This document shows positions 37,223 through 46,814 of a stretch of 64,000 nucleotides of DNA, in pieces (position 1 is the stretch's first letter; each line of letters starts with the position of its first letter). This DNA is from Ktedonobacteria bacterium (GTDB taxonomy: Bacteria > Chloroflexota > Ktedonobacteria > Ktedonobacterales > JACDGC01). Below the pieces are notes generated by a model, which worked only from the letters and a program-made list of their open reading frames with translations, did not search any database and had not been told where the DNA came from. The position numbers and the translations under genes are program-made. The DNA is taken from NCBI GenBank assembly GCA_027459785.1, contig DAIDGU010000054.1, forward strand, positions 20,203 to 84,202. The letters are read 5' to 3'.

Positions 37223-37690
37223 TGTCTCCGGCACGATTTGCCCGCTCGCCAGCAGTTCATCGAAAGCGCCGGCGCTGAGTTCGGCCAGGGTGATGCTTTC
37301 CAGCGTCTGGATGATCGCGGCATGCAGTCGCGCCCACAGCAGACGGGTGGAGCAGTTGCCCAGCGAACGGCCCCAATCGCAGGTGAGCTTCTGAGGTTCG
37401 TTGGCGGTGACGCAGGCATAGACTTGCAGCGAGCCTTCCAGCGCCTCCATCACCTCGCTCATGCGGATCAACTCCGGTGGGCGCGTGAGTTGGTAGCCGC
37501 CCTGCGCGCCCCGCGTACTCACTACCAGATCTTTGTCGCGCAGCTTTTTGACGAATTGCTCCAAGTATTGCATCGGCAGCCCTTCGTCTTCGGCGATCTC
37601 GTTCAGCGAGCGCAGCCCGTGGCCATAGTGGCGGGCCAGATTGATCATCACCCGCACGCCATATTCGCCACGGGTGGAGATATGCATCAT
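37211..37690 (-). CDS. Rrf2-family regulator (IscR/SufR-like)
   Basis: A 159-residue DNA-binding regulator. The winged helix-turn-helix (residues 1-75) has the family landmarks STRGEYGVR, LPMQYLEQ and STRGAQGGYQL. Three cysteines (Cys93, 104, 113) sit where IscR binds a 2Fe-2S cluster (its 92, 98, 104), though with wider spacing. It probably senses Fe-S status and represses the suf genes downstream. GGGAGG lies 8 nt before the ATG at 37690. A palindromic operator overlaps its promoter at 37728, suggesting autoregulation of the whole suf series. Confidence 0.9.
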   Translation of the reverse strand: MMHISTRGEYGVRVMINLARHYGHGLRSLNEIAEDEGLPMQYLEQFVKKLRDKDLVVSTRGAQGGYQLTRPPELIRMSEVMEALEGSLQVYACVTANEPQKLTCDWGRSLGNCSTRLLWARLHAAIIQTLESITLAELSAGAFDELLASGQIVPETAGG

Positions 37691-37727
37691 CGCCACAGCC
37701 TCCCTTGATCGCCGCTTTTTCGGCGCT

Positions 37728-37782
37728 ATTCCGAGTAATCCACTCAGAATTAACTATACCACCGCGCGGGGAGGCGCGGCAA
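37728..37782 (-). promoter_or_regulatory. suf promoter with palindromic operator
   Basis: On the minus strand, TTGCCG (37782-37777), an 18-nt spacer and TATAGT (37758-37753) form a promoter. Immediately after the -10 box is ATTCTGAGT-N5-ACTCGGAAT (37750-37728), an inverted repeat matching at 8 of 9 positions. The geometry, with a 9-bp half-site and 5-bp spacer, resembles IscR-type operators, so the Rrf2 protein encoded just downstream is the likely ligand. Confidence 0.65.
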
Positions 37783-37966
37783 GGGAGATGAGGGGTCACA
37801 TTGAGGGTGTTGGCACAGGGGCAGCACCGGCGGGCGCGTAAACCCGCGCCTACGATCTGGCAACTACGATCTGGCAACCTGGCCCAGCCAGGCTGGATAA
37901 CGGTAGCGCCTATCAGCGCGCTGCTCCCTTTCTGATTTTGCCGCAAAGGGAGCAGCATGTGTATCC

Positions 37967-38728
37967 TTATGCCAGTGTTTGGCCGCCATCCACCACGATG
38001 ACCTGGCCGGTGGTGAAGCTGCTGGCCGGGCTGGCGAGGTAGAGGGCGATGCCGGTCAGTTCATCGACGGAACCGATGCGCCCTGCTGGTGTTTGCGCGA
38101 TGACGGCGTCGCGGATGGCGTCGTTGCCCCAAATGGCGCGGCTGAAGGCCGTTTTGATGAAGCCGGGCGCGATGGCGTTCACCTGGATGTTCTGCGGCCC
38201 CAGTTCCACGGCCAGCGTCTCCGTCAGCATCACCACCGCCGCTTTCGAGATGCAATACAGCGCCATGCCGGGCTGCGGGGCCAGCCCCGCGACGGAAGCC
38301 ATGTTGATGATCTTGCCGCCGCCGCGCGCCGCCAGGTGTGGCACGACCTCGCGGATCAGCCGGTAATAGCCGCGCAGGTTCACGTCCAGCGTCTTATCCC
38401 ACATGCTCTCCTCGCTGGTCAGCAGCGGGCCGAAGTGCGGGTTCGTCGCGGCGTTGTTCACGATGATATCCACGCCGCCATAAGTCGCCACCGTCTGTCG
38501 CACCAGATTCGTGATATCCGCCTGCTCGCCCATGTGCGCCGCGATGACCGTCGCCGCGCCGCCCGCCGCGCGGATCGCCTCCGCCACCTCCGTCAGCGCC
38601 TCGGCCTTGCGGCTGGCCAGCACCACCTGCGCGCCCGCCTGGGCATACGTCTGGGCGATGGCCGCGCCGATGCCCCGCGACGCCCCCGTCACAATCGCCA
38701 CCTTGCCCGCCAGCGAAAACATCTCCAT
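37967..38728 (-). CDS. SDR-family oxidoreductase
   Basis: A 253-residue classical short-chain dehydrogenase. The cofactor motif is TGASRGIG (residues 15-22), followed by NNAATN, the catalytic Ser in INMASVAG, Tyr-x3-Lys in YCISK and the C-terminal [10 protein letters not shown]. An Arg after the second strand (ASRKAE) suggests NADP(H). It could act as a 3-hydroxyacyl-CoA or 3-oxoacyl-ACP dehydrogenase and might serve the CoA catabolic genes at 40.5-48.9 kb, but it is on the other strand and 1.8 kb away. GAGGAG precedes the ATG. The 38729-39039 gap shows only repeat-like palindromes. Confidence 0.88.
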   Translation of the reverse strand: MEMFSLAGKVAIVTGASRGIGAAIAQTYAQAGAQVVLASRKAEALTEVAEAIRAAGGAATVIAAHMGEQADITNLVRQTVATYGGVDIIVNNAATNPHFGPLLTSEESMWDKTLDVNLRGYYRLIREVVPHLAARGGGKIINMASVAGLAPQPGMALYCISKAAVVMLTETLAVELGPQNIQVNAIAPGFIKTAFSRAIWGNDAIRDAVIAQTPAGRIGSVDELTGIALYLASPASSFTTGQVIVVDGGQTLA

Positions 38729-39039
38729 CAGCGTCTCCTCGTTGCTTGATTGACTGGAATGGTTGCATACTATACCTGTAGTATACGCGATGGTTGCGGG
38801 GGACAGGAAAAGCCGCTATATGGAGGACTGATCGCGCGAAGGCAGCATGAGCGCGTCCACCGGCCCGCCGGGGGCTGAAGCCACCTCGCTCGCAAAAGAC
38901 GCCCTACCGGCTACCGGCAGGCGTTCCTAAGTTCGACCACGATCCTACTTGCCATCGCGCCTGGTCCCCTTGTGTCTTCCTGTGCTACACTCACGATACC
39001 ACCCTGTCTTGTCACATCATTCTGAAGGGAGCACCTGCG

Positions 39040-40215
39040 ATGTCCGATGCATCTCAATCCATTACCGCGCCTGACCGCACACCGCCTTCAACAGAGCGAC
39101 AAGCAGAACTACGGGCGGCGTATGCAGCGAATGTCGCGGCAGGCGACCCGCCATATAAAGATATCGAGATAATAGATCGCGATGAATTGGACTGGATTTT
39201 TGCTGAGCGTTCTTGGAGTGGAACCTCTGCTGTGCAGGGGAAAATGGAGCGTCCAGATCTTCGTAATATCAGCCTTTTTACTGTTGACTTAACAAAAATT
39301 GAACTCAACGGGACTAATTTAACTGGAGCGAATCTTACCGGTGCAATTTTGATAGGAGCCTTCCTTATCAATGCAAATCTTGTTAATGTCAACCTCGCCG
39401 GTGCAGATCTGAGCGATGCTCGGCTTGATAGAGCCGATCTCAGCAATGCGAGCCTGCGAGGCGCAACGTTGGTTAATGCCTCCTTTGCTTCTGCGACGTT
39501 AAAAGAAGCAAATTTTTCAGCCGCAATAGTGAATGGTACTAGCTTTAAGGCGGCAGATCTAAGCGGAGCAGATTTGAGCGGCGCTACCCTCAGTGATACG
39601 ACTCAACTTGATGAAATTACACTGTTTTCGTCAGAACTCGGTGGCATCGCTTTGGGCGATATACGCTGGCATGATGTTGATCTGACCAATATTGATTGGT
39701 CCACTCTTCCTCGTCTTGGCGATGAACGCCATTTTGATCCACATATACAAACATCTGCACGTGACATCGCTCGTGCCTATCGCCAGCTTGCCACACAACT
39801 CCGTGCGCAGGGCATCGCTGAGGATGCCGACCGCTTCGCCTATCGGGCGCAATTCTGGCAACGGCGCGCGTTGTGGCAGCAGCGTCGCTATTTCCCCTAT
39901 CTCGGCTCACTGCTACTTGATCTCATCTCCGGCTATGGATATAAGCCAGCGCGCAGCTTCGCCACCTATCTCATCGTCATTCTGGGCTTCGCGCTGCTCT
40001 ATTTCGGGCTGGGTACTAATGCCACACCCGCGCTGAATCCGGTAGATGCCGTCATTTTCAGTATCACCTCATTTCACGGGCGTGGCTTCTCGCCCGGCGC
40101 GGTCGTTTCGTTGCATAATCCGCTCACTATTGCGGCGGCGGCTGAGGCAATCATTGGCTTGTTGATCGAGATCACGTTCATCGCCACCTTCACCCAGCGG
40201 TTTTTCGCCAAGTGA
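39040..40215 (+). CDS. Pentapeptide-repeat protein with C-terminal two-span channel-like domain
   Basis: A 391-residue protein. Residues about 70-195 form some 25 pentapeptide repeats (A(D/N)LxG pattern, for example NLTGANLTGA and ADLSGADLSG), giving a right-handed beta-helix. The C-terminus has two membrane spans (about 307-326 and 361-385) with a re-entrant-like SITSFHGRGFSPG between them, resembling ion-channel-2 proteins with a degenerate filter. AAGGGAG precedes the ATG. The repeat region is more AT-rich than its neighbours, and codon choice differs from the second half of the gene. It may be a membrane sensor or channel; the function is not known. Confidence 0.8.
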   Translation: MSDASQSITAPDRTPPSTERQAELRAAYAANVAAGDPPYKDIEIIDRDELDWIFAERSWSGTSAVQGKMERPDLRNISLFTVDLTKIELNGTNLTGANLTGAILIGAFLINANLVNVNLAGADLSDARLDRADLSNASLRGATLVNASFASATLKEANFSAAIVNGTSFKAADLSGADLSGATLSDTTQLDEITLFSSELGGIALGDIRWHDVDLTNIDWSTLPRLGDERHFDPHIQTSARDIARAYRQLATQLRAQGIAEDADRFAYRAQFWQRRALWQQRRYFPYLGSLLLDLISGYGYKPARSFATYLIVILGFALLYFGLGTNATPALNPVDAVIFSITSFHGRGFSPGAVVSLHNPLTIAAAAEAIIGLLIEITFIATFTQRFFAK

Positions 40216-40245
40216 GGTGCATCTTGATGTATCCTTACAGGAGCA

Positions 40246-40270
40246 GACAGGAATGTCCGCCCTACAAGGG
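40246..40270. repeat. GACAGGAATGTCCGCCCTAC repeat
   Basis: This copy of the GGCGGACAGGAATGTCCGCC family follows the pentapeptide gene. The 40216-40533 gap otherwise contains the palindrome GCGAGGGGATTTATCCCCTC (from 40412) and a second copy of the repeat; no gene is visible. Confidence 0.6.
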
Positions 40271-40460
40271 GCCAAGCGGACAGGTACAGCGCATGAAGAA
40301 AAACAGATATTTTGCTCACAGGCAAGTTGCCGCGTGAACCTGAGCGACTCTTTCTTGTCCGCGAAGATGCTCGCCGGTAGCCCGGTAGGGCGTCTTTATC
40401 GAGCGAGGGGATTTATCCCCTCGCGGCCCCGCCCAGTGATCATGTTCTTTTTGCAACAGG

Positions 40461-40487
40461 ACGGCGGACAGGAATGTCCGCCCTACG
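40461..40487. repeat. GGCGGACAGGAATGTCCGCC repeat, upstream of the monooxygenase gene
   Basis: A near-perfect 20-bp palindrome with the flanking CCTACGA shared with the copy at 40246. A third copy lies in the gene at 41442. Confidence 0.7.
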
Positions 40488-40533
40488 ATGTGTGTTTGTC
40501 CATGCTCGAAATACGAGTGCAGGAGGCCCAGTG

Positions 40534-42855
40534 ATGCGGATCGTGTGCGTCGGCGGCGGACCCGCCGGCTTATATTGCGCGCTGCTGCTCAAGCGCGCCC
40601 GGCCCCAGGACGACATTACCGTCGTCGAGCGCAACCGGCCTGATGATACCTTCGGCTGGGGCGTCGTCTTCTCGGATCAGACGCTGGGCAACCTCGCCGC
40701 CGCCGATCCCGTGACGCACGCGCAGATCCGCGACAGCTTCAACCATTGGGACGACATCGCGGTGCATTTTCAGGGGCGGACGATCATCTCCGGCGGCCAT
40801 GGCTTCTGCGGCATCGGACGCATGCGGCTACTGAACATTTTGCAGGAGCGGTGCGCGGCGCTGGGCGTGGCACTGGTCTTTCAGACGGAGGTGACGGACG
40901 ATGCCGCCTATGCGGATGCCGACCTGATCATCGCCAGTGATGGGGCCAACAGCTCCATCCGGCGCAAATATGCGGAGTTCTTTCAGCCGGCCATCGACCG
41001 CCGCACCAACAAGTTCGCCTGGTTCGGCACGCGCAAACGGTTCGACGCTTTCACCTTTGCCTTCGAGCAGACGCAGTGGGGCTGGATGCAGGCGCACGCC
41101 TATCGCTTCGACCACGACACCTGCACCTTCATCGTGGAGATGCCGGAGGCCACCTGGCGCGACGCGGGCTTGGAGGCCATGACGGCGGACGAATCGGTCG
41201 CCTTCTGCGAAAATCTTTTCGCGCCGTATCTCGACGGCCAGCCCTTGCTGAACAACGCGAAGCATCTGGCCTCGCCCTGGATCACCTTCAACCGCATCAC
41301 CTGCGCGCACTGGACGCACGACAAGATCGTCCTGCTGGGCGATGCCGCGCACACCGCGCACTTCTCCATCGGCTCCGGCACGAAGCTGGCGATGGAAGAC
41401 GCCATCGCGCTCGCCCGCGTCCTCAGCACATTGGAAGACGCTGGCGGACGGGAATGTCCGCCCCACGATCCGGGTGCGGCCCATGATGCTATGCGCGCCG
41501 CGCTGCACGAGTATGAGGCTGAGCGCAAGATCGAGGTGCTGAAGCTGCAAAACGCCGCGCGCAACAGCACCGACTGGTTCGAGCATGTGGCGCGCTACGC
41601 CGGCCTGCCGCCGGAGCAGTTCGCCTATAGCCTGCTGACGCGCAGCCAGCGCATCTCGCACGAGAACCTGCGTTTGCGCGACAAGAACTACGTCGCGGGG
41701 ATCGAGACGTGGCTCGCGGAACGGAGCAATCTGCCGCCGGAGCCGATTCCGCCGATGTTCACGCCGTTCCAGTTGCGCGACCTGACGCTGGCGAACCGCG
41801 TGGTCGTCTCGCCGATGGCGATGTATTCGTGCCAGGATGGCACGCCCGACGACTTCTATCTGGTGCATTTGGGCAGCCGCGCGCAGGGCGGCGTGGGCCT
41901 CGTCTTCACGGAGATGACGTGTGTCGCGCCCGATGCGCGCATCACCCCCGGCTGCGCCGGCATGTATTCACCGGAGCATGAGGCCGCCTGGCGGCGCATC
42001 GTGGACTTCGTGCATGCGCGCACGCCGGCCAAGATCGGCCTGCAACTGGGCCATGCCGGCCCCAAGGGATCGACGCAACTGGGCTGGGAGGCGAGCGATG
42101 AACCGTTGCTGGAAGGCAACTGGCCGCTGATCGCGCCCTCTGCGGTCGCCTATGGTCCGCGCAACCAGACTCCGCGCGCGATGACGCGCGCCGACATGGA
42201 GCGCGTGCGCGACGAGTTCGTGGCGGCGGCACGGATGGGCGACGCCTGCGGCTTCGACATCCTGGAACTGCACTGCGCGCATGGCTACCTGCTCTCCAGC
42301 TTCATCAGCCCGCTCACGAACCGGCGAACCGATACCTATGGTGGCAGCCTGGCGAACCGTTGCCGCTACCCGCTGGAAGTCTTCCGCGCGTTACGCGCAG
42401 TGTGGCCGGCGCGCAAGCCGATGTCGGTACGCATCTCGGCGCACGACTGGGCCGAGGGCGGCAACACGGCGGATGACGCGGTGGCGATCGCGCGCATGTT
42501 CAAAGACGCCGGCGCGGACCTGATCGACGTGTCATCCGGCCAGACGACGCGCCAGGCACGCCCGATCTATGGCCGCATGTATCAGACGCCTTTTGCCGAC
42601 CGCATCCGCAACGAGATCGGCCTGGCGACGATGGCAGTGGGCGCGATCTTCGAGCCGGACCACGTCAACAGCATCATCGCCGCCGGGCGGGCGGACCTGT
42701 GCGCCATCGCGCGCCCGCACCTGGCCGATCCGTATTGGACGCTGCACGCCGCCGCGCAACTGGGCTACACCGCCATGCCCTGGCCCCCGCAATACCTCAA
42801 CGGCAAAGCGCAACTGGAACGCAACCTGGCCCGCCAACAGGAGATGGAGCGATGA
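40534..42855 (+). CDS. Fused FAD monooxygenase/Old Yellow Enzyme, 2-aminobenzoyl-CoA monooxygenase/reductase type
   Basis: A 773-residue natural fusion. The N-terminal half is an aromatic-ring flavin hydroxylase (FAD motif VGGGPAG at residues 6-12, GD motif [12 protein letters not shown]). The C-terminal half from about residue 408 is an Old Yellow Enzyme-type TIM barrel ([34 protein letters not shown]). This layout is that of 2-aminobenzoyl-CoA monooxygenase/reductase and salicylyl-CoA 5-hydroxylase relatives, which hydroxylate and reduce the ring of an aryl-CoA. The CoA ligase downstream supports an anthranilate-type substrate. AGGAGG lies 7 nt before the ATG. Residues 304-312 (GGRECPPHD) are encoded by an intergenic-type repeat. 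Confidence 0.88.
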   Translation: MRIVCVGGGPAGLYCALLLKRARPQDDITVVERNRPDDTFGWGVVFSDQTLGNLAAADPVTHAQIRDSFNHWDDIAVHFQGRTIISGGHGFCGIGRMRLLNILQERCAALGVALVFQTEVTDDAAYADADLIIASDGANSSIRRKYAEFFQPAIDRRTNKFAWFGTRKRFDAFTFAFEQTQWGWMQAHAYRFDHDTCTFIVEMPEATWRDAGLEAMTADESVAFCENLFAPYLDGQPLLNNAKHLASPWITFNRITCAHWTHDKIVLLGDAAHTAHFSIGSGTKLAMEDAIALARVLSTLEDAGGRECPPHDPGAAHDAMRAALHEYEAERKIEVLKLQNAARNSTDWFEHVARYAGLPPEQFAYSLLTRSQRISHENLRLRDKNYVAGIETWLAERSNLPPEPIPPMFTPFQLRDLTLANRVVVSPMAMYSCQDGTPDDFYLVHLGSRAQGGVGLVFTEMTCVAPDARITPGCAGMYSPEHEAAWRRIVDFVHARTPAKIGLQLGHAGPKGSTQLGWEASDEPLLEGNWPLIAPSAVAYGPRNQTPRAMTRADMERVRDEFVAAARMGDACGFDILELHCAHGYLLSSFISPLTNRRTDTYGGSLANRCRYPLEVFRALRAVWPARKPMSVRISAHDWAEGGNTADDAVAIARMFKDAGADLIDVSSGQTTRQARPIYGRMYQTPFADRIRNEIGLATMAVGAIFEPDHVNSIIAAGRADLCAIARPHLADPYWTLHAAAQLGYTAMPWPPQYLNGKAQLERNLARQQEMER
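41442..41470. repeat. In-frame copy of the GGCGGACAGGAATGTCCGCC repeat inside a gene
   Basis: The repeat GGCGGACGGGAATGTCCGCC lies within codons 304-312 of the monooxygenase and keeps the frame, adding a surface-like GGRECPPHD loop before the helix [14 protein letters not shown]. Confidence 0.8.
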
Positions 42856-42970
42856 AGACACAACCCTAGCGGGACTGTCCTGGCTGTGGCCTTCGCCTGC
42901 CGGTGACAACGATGTACCCCGCCACACACTACCATGCCTCTGAGGATTGCTCGACTAGAAAGGAAGCCCT

Positions 42971-44311
42971 ATGCGATTGTCGTCGGCTGACGCGCGCGAT
43001 TTCGCCGCGCTGTTTGCTGCGCCTACGATTTCTGCCATGTTAGCGTTGTCAGATTCGGAGTTCGAGCATTTCGTTGAATACGTCTTCCAACGTGCCGGTT
43101 ACGATGTGCATTTCGTCGCCCATCAGCGCGATGGGCGCGGCATCGATCTCGAACTCTGGTCGGCGGTGAACGGCCTGCCATTCCTGGCAGCCATCGTGCA
43201 GGTGAAACGCTATCAGCATGATGTTGAGCCGCTCGAAGTGCGATCCTTAAAGGGGACACTGACGGACTATCCAGGCGTGCGGGGCTATCTCGTCACCACG
43301 GCAGATTTTACGCGCGATGCCCGTCGCCAGGCTGAACCTGTCGCTGATATCTGCCTGATAGCCGGCCAGCACTGGCTGCGCTATATCAACTACATCAGGG
43401 ACAGCAAAGCTGAGGGGGATGCTCACGTGATGATCGCCCCGGAATGTATGCGCACTGCGGACGCGATCCAACGTCGTTCACCGCAGCAGACGAAGATCGT
43501 GGCGATTGCGAACAACAAGGGAGGCATCGGTAAAACCACGACCGCGATCAACATGGCGCATGTCCTTGATACGTTGGGCCAACGGGTGTTGGTCGTCGAT
43601 CTCGACGCGCAAGGCAACCTGTCGTATCTCCTGCCGCCGCGCAAAGATGTTGTTTTCAATCCGCGCCACATTGGCACCTACCTGAGCCACCAATGCCCGT
43701 TGCAGGAAACTATCAGACAAACGGGCTATCAGCATATTTGGCTTATCCCGTCGCATGCGGATGTCCGTTTGATCGATCCGGGTGCCAACGGGTATACTAC
43801 CAGTGCGCTCGAATTCGCGCAGGCGCTGCATGCGCCGGAGATCACGCCACTGAGGCATCAGACCCTGGACGAGTTCGATTGGATCATCCTCGACACGCCA
43901 ACCGCTGTCGAACATCGCATTCGTCTGGCCTGTGCTGCCGCCCACTACGTCATCATTCCTACTCAGGTTGAAACATTCGCTTTCTCAGGCATTAACTTAT
44001 TGCAGCAAACGGTACAAGCCATGCGCGCATTAACGGGTGCTGGTCCAGCGCTCAGCGGCGCGCTGATCACAGATTATCACGGTCGAGGAGAACCAAAAGG
44101 CGACCGGGCAACGACAATGCGAGATAACTTCAACAGCATTCACGTTCCCATTTTCCAAACGGTGATCCATCATCACCCTGGGATCGAAACTGCTCATTTG
44201 CAGCAGACCAATCTTTTCCCCAGCCGCCAGGTTAGAGGCCAAAACGCTGCCGCCCGCGAATATTACGCTTTTGTAGAGGAGTTGATGCAACATGTCAGCG
44301 ACAACGGTTGA
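42971..44311 (+). CDS. Mrr-type restriction endonuclease domain fused to ParA/Soj ATPase
   Basis: A 446-residue fusion. Residues 24-140 form an Mrr_cat PD-(D/E)XK nuclease: helix LSDSEFEHFVEYVFQRAGY with Glu30, GRGIDLEL (Asp59) and the catalytic QVK (Gln77, Lys79), so all active-site residues are present. Residues 172-446 form a ParA ATPase with deviant Walker A KGGIGKT (183-189, signature Lys183), switch I VVDLDAQGN and Walker B WIILDTPTA. A DNA-cutting module on a DNA-bound, partner-sensing ATPase suggests a nuclease that acts on particular replicons or invading DNA; this is inference. AAAGGAAG precedes the ATG. It overlaps the next gene by 20 bp. The cassette splits a catabolic cluster. 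Confidence 0.88.
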   Translation: MRLSSADARDFAALFAAPTISAMLALSDSEFEHFVEYVFQRAGYDVHFVAHQRDGRGIDLELWSAVNGLPFLAAIVQVKRYQHDVEPLEVRSLKGTLTDYPGVRGYLVTTADFTRDARRQAEPVADICLIAGQHWLRYINYIRDSKAEGDAHVMIAPECMRTADAIQRRSPQQTKIVAIANNKGGIGKTTTAINMAHVLDTLGQRVLVVDLDAQGNLSYLLPPRKDVVFNPRHIGTYLSHQCPLQETIRQTGYQHIWLIPSHADVRLIDPGANGYTTSALEFAQALHAPEITPLRHQTLDEFDWIILDTPTAVEHRIRLACAAAHYVIIPTQVETFAFSGINLLQQTVQAMRALTGAGPALSGALITDYHGRGEPKGDRATTMRDNFNSIHVPIFQTVIHHHPGIETAHLQQTNLFPSRQVRGQNAAAREYYAFVEELMQHVSDNG

Positions 44312-44798
44312 TAACACCAAGTTGACCGTGCAACAGCGCAGCCAACAAAGCGCCGAAGAGATCGCCGCTCAATTGGGTATCGAGAATGTGAAGCTGGTGA
44401 GCGCTGCCGTGCTGGAAGCCGCATTGCAAGAGATGCACCAGAACCAGGATTTCGAGCAGCGCGTCAAAAGTGTGTGTGATCGCTTGCAGGCGAGCCAATC
44501 CAAACCACGTAAAACCCCACCGCCAAAGAAAGCGAGCCTGCATAATACCAATCTGATACCGATCCACTTCGCGCAAACCCATCACTTTGATCTCGCCGCA
44601 CCGCCAGACCCATTTTTCTTGCTCGATCTCTATGGGGCGGATCAACTTATGGCAGCCTTGGATGAATACAGTACGCCGTTTTTGAAAAAATCGGTGACGG
44701 TGATCAAGGAGCGGTTTCCGGGAAAGAAGCCGAAGCCAAAGGCGACCAGGGAAGATATCATCAACTTCCTGGCTGAGGTGGCGCTCGCAAACAAGTGA
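44292..44798 (+). CDS. Partner protein of the Mrr-ParA fusion, no recognised family
   Basis: A 168-residue protein translated from an ATG inside the last codons of the Mrr-ParA gene (20-bp overlap, GAGGAG upstream), so the two are translationally coupled. Residues 10-75 are Gln- and Ala-rich and predicted helical (TVQQRSQQSAEEIAAQLGI), 76-90 are Lys/Pro-rich (SKPRKTPPPKK), and the remainder mixes strands and helices ending in ATREDIINFLAEVA. The position after a ParA gene suggests a ParB-like adaptor, DNA-binding partner or regulator of the ATPase, but no ParB or HTH motif is visible. Function unknown. Confidence 0.8.
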   Translation: MSATTVDNTKLTVQQRSQQSAEEIAAQLGIENVKLVSAAVLEAALQEMHQNQDFEQRVKSVCDRLQASQSKPRKTPPPKKASLHNTNLIPIHFAQTHHFDLAAPPDPFFLLDLYGADQLMAALDEYSTPFLKKSVTVIKERFPGKKPKPKATREDIINFLAEVALANK

Positions 44799-44840
44799 GG
44801 CGATGCGCGAGATACAAGCATCGATGAGGATGTGTACGCG

Positions 44841-45656
44841 ATGGAGCAACCCCTGGCCGCGTATGCGGCCCAGCATTTCTTGTGGCAAGTGGCAGGCAAA
44901 GTCGCCACCATCACGCTGAACCGGCCTGAGAAGAAGAATCCGCTGACCTTCGCGTCATACGCGGAGTTGCGCGACCTGTTTCGCGCGCTAGTGTATGATC
45001 CGCAGATCAAGGTGGTCGTGCTGACGGGCGCGGGCGGCAACTTCTGTTCCGGCGGCGATGTGCATGAGATTATCGGCCCCTTGACGCGCATGACGATGCC
45101 GGAACTGCTGGCCTTCACGCGCATGACGGGCGATCTGGTGCAGGCGATGCGCGCTTGCCCGCAGCAGATCGTCGCCGCCATCGACGGCGTCTGTGCCGGC
45201 GCGGGAGCCATGCTGGCGCTGGCGGCGGATCTGCGCTATGGCACGCCCAACACACGCACGGCGTTCCTCTTCACGCGCGTGGGCCTGGCGGGCTGCGATA
45301 TGGGCGCATGCACGCTGTTGCCGCGCGTCATCGGCCAGGGCCGCGCCAGTGAGTTGCTCTTTACCGGACGCACGATGACGGCGGAGGAGGGCTATGCCTG
45401 GGGCTTTTTCAATGCACTGGTGGGCGCGGATGCGGTGCTGGCACAGGCGGAGACGATGGCCGAGCGACTGGCGAACGGCCCAACCTTTGCCCACGGCATG
45501 ACCAAGAAGCTGCTGCACCAGGAATGGAACATGGGGCTGGATGCGGCCATCGAGGCGGAGGCCGAGGCACAAGCGATCTGCATGCAGACGCAGGACTTTC
45601 GCCGCGCGTATGATGCCTTCGTCGCCAAAACGACGCCGCGCTTCGAGGGAGATTGA
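44841..45656 (+). CDS. Enoyl-CoA hydratase/isomerase family protein
   Basis: A 271-residue crotonase-fold enzyme. The oxyanion-hole segments are [15 protein letters not shown] and [20 protein letters not shown]. The two catalytic glutamates of classical hydratases are not at their usual places ([18 protein letters not shown]), so it probably performs a different crotonase reaction, such as hydrolysis or ring opening of the cyclic CoA product from the monooxygenase. I use the ATG at 44841 (GAGGA upstream); a GTG at 44832 is also possible. It is 4 bp upstream of the acyl-CoA dehydrogenase gene and cotranscribed with it. Confidence 0.88.
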   Translation: MEQPLAAYAAQHFLWQVAGKVATITLNRPEKKNPLTFASYAELRDLFRALVYDPQIKVVVLTGAGGNFCSGGDVHEIIGPLTRMTMPELLAFTRMTGDLVQAMRACPQQIVAAIDGVCAGAGAMLALAADLRYGTPNTRTAFLFTRVGLAGCDMGACTLLPRVIGQGRASELLFTGRTMTAEEGYAWGFFNALVGADAVLAQAETMAERLANGPTFAHGMTKKLLHQEWNMGLDAAIEAEAEAQAICMQTQDFRRAYDAFVAKTTPRFEGD

Positions 45657-45659
45657 CCT

Positions 45660-46814
45660 ATGCATCTCGATCTCCCGTTTTTCGCTGATGAACACCGGCG
45701 GCTGGCGCGCGACCTGGCTGCCTGGTGCCGGGAACACCTGGCCGACGACGAGCCGGCGGACGTGGATGCGCGCTGCCGCGCGCTGGTCGCGGCGCTGGGT
45801 GCGGCGGGCTGGCTGCGCTACGTCGTTCCCGCCGCGTATAGTGGCGCGCTGCTGGCGATTGATTCGCGGGCGCTGTGTATTATCCGCGCGACGCTGGCCT
45901 ATCACGCTGGGCTGGCGGACTTCGCCTTCGCTATGCAGGGGCTGGGCGGCGGAGCCGTGGCGCTGGCGGGATCAGCGCAGCAGAAAGCAACCGTGCTGCC
46001 GCGCATTGCGGCGGGCGAATGGATCGCCGCCTTCGCGCTCTCCGAGCCGGAGGCTGGCTCCGATGTCGCCGCGATGACGACGACCGCGACGCGCGCGGGC
46101 GATAGCTTCATCCTCAACGGCACCAAAACGTGGATCTCCAACGGCGGCATCGCGGATGTGTACACCGTTTTCGCGCGCACGGAGCCGGGAACGGGCGCGC
46201 GGGGCATCAGCGCCTTCATCGTCCCCGCGACCGCGCCGGGCTTGGTGATCGCCGAACGGATCGCCGTCGTCGCGCCGCATCCGCTGGCGACGCTGCGCTT
46301 CACCGATTGCCGCATCCCCGCCGATCACCTGCTGGGGGAGCCGGGGACCGGTTTCAAGCTGGCGATGCGCACGCTGGACATCTTGCGCGCCGCCGTCGCC
46401 GCCGCCGCCACTGGCTTCGCCCGCCGCGCGCTGGACGAGGCGATCCAGTATGCCAAGGGGCGCGTGCTGTTCGGCCAGACCCTGGCCGACCTGCAACTGA
46501 CGCAAGCCAAACTGGCGGATATGGCGACGGAGTTGGAGGCCGCTGAATTGCTCACCTGGCAGGCCGCCTGGCTCCGCGATGTGGCCCAGGCGAACACCAC
46601 CTGCGCGGTGGCGATGGCCAAGCTGTACGCCACGGAAGCGGCCCAGCGCATCATCGACGCCGCCGTGCAGATCTGTGGCGCGCGAGGCATCACCCACGGC
46701 GCAACCACCGAGCGGCTTTACCGCGAGATCCGCGCGCTACGCATCTACGAAGGCGCATCCGAGGTGCAACAACTCATCATCGCACGCGCGCTACTAAAGG
46801 AGGCCACCGCATGA
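45660..46814 (+). CDS. Acyl-CoA dehydrogenase
   Basis: A 384-residue flavoprotein that oxidises an acyl-CoA at the alpha-beta bond and passes electrons to ETF. The family signatures [11 protein letters not shown] and the C-terminal IYEGASEVQ are present, as is the FAD-binding TWISNGG segment. It is 4 bp after the hydratase gene and overlaps the ligase gene by 4 bp (ATGA), so translation is coupled. In this context it likely acts on an intermediate after ring hydrolysis. GGGAG lies shortly before its ATG. Confidence 0.92.
   Translation: MHLDLPFFADEHRRLARDLAAWCREHLADDEPADVDARCRALVAALGAAGWLRYVVPAAYSGALLAIDSRALCIIRATLAYHAGLADFAFAMQGLGGGAVALAGSAQQKATVLPRIAAGEWIAAFALSEPEAGSDVAAMTTTATRAGDSFILNGTKTWISNGGIADVYTVFARTEPGTGARGISAFIVPATAPGLVIAERIAVVAPHPLATLRFTDCRIPADHLLGEPGTGFKLAMRTLDILRAAVAAAATGFARRALDEAIQYAKGRVLFGQTLADLQLTQAKLADMATELEAAELLTWQAAWLRDVAQANTTCAVAMAKLYATEAAQRIIDAAVQICGARGITHGATTERLYREIRALRIYEGASEVQQLIIARALLKEATA

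Noticed and set aside
40217..40534. 105-residue frame between the pentapeptide and monooxygenase genes
   Set aside because: It is composed of the palindromic repeats in this gap and has no ribosome site.
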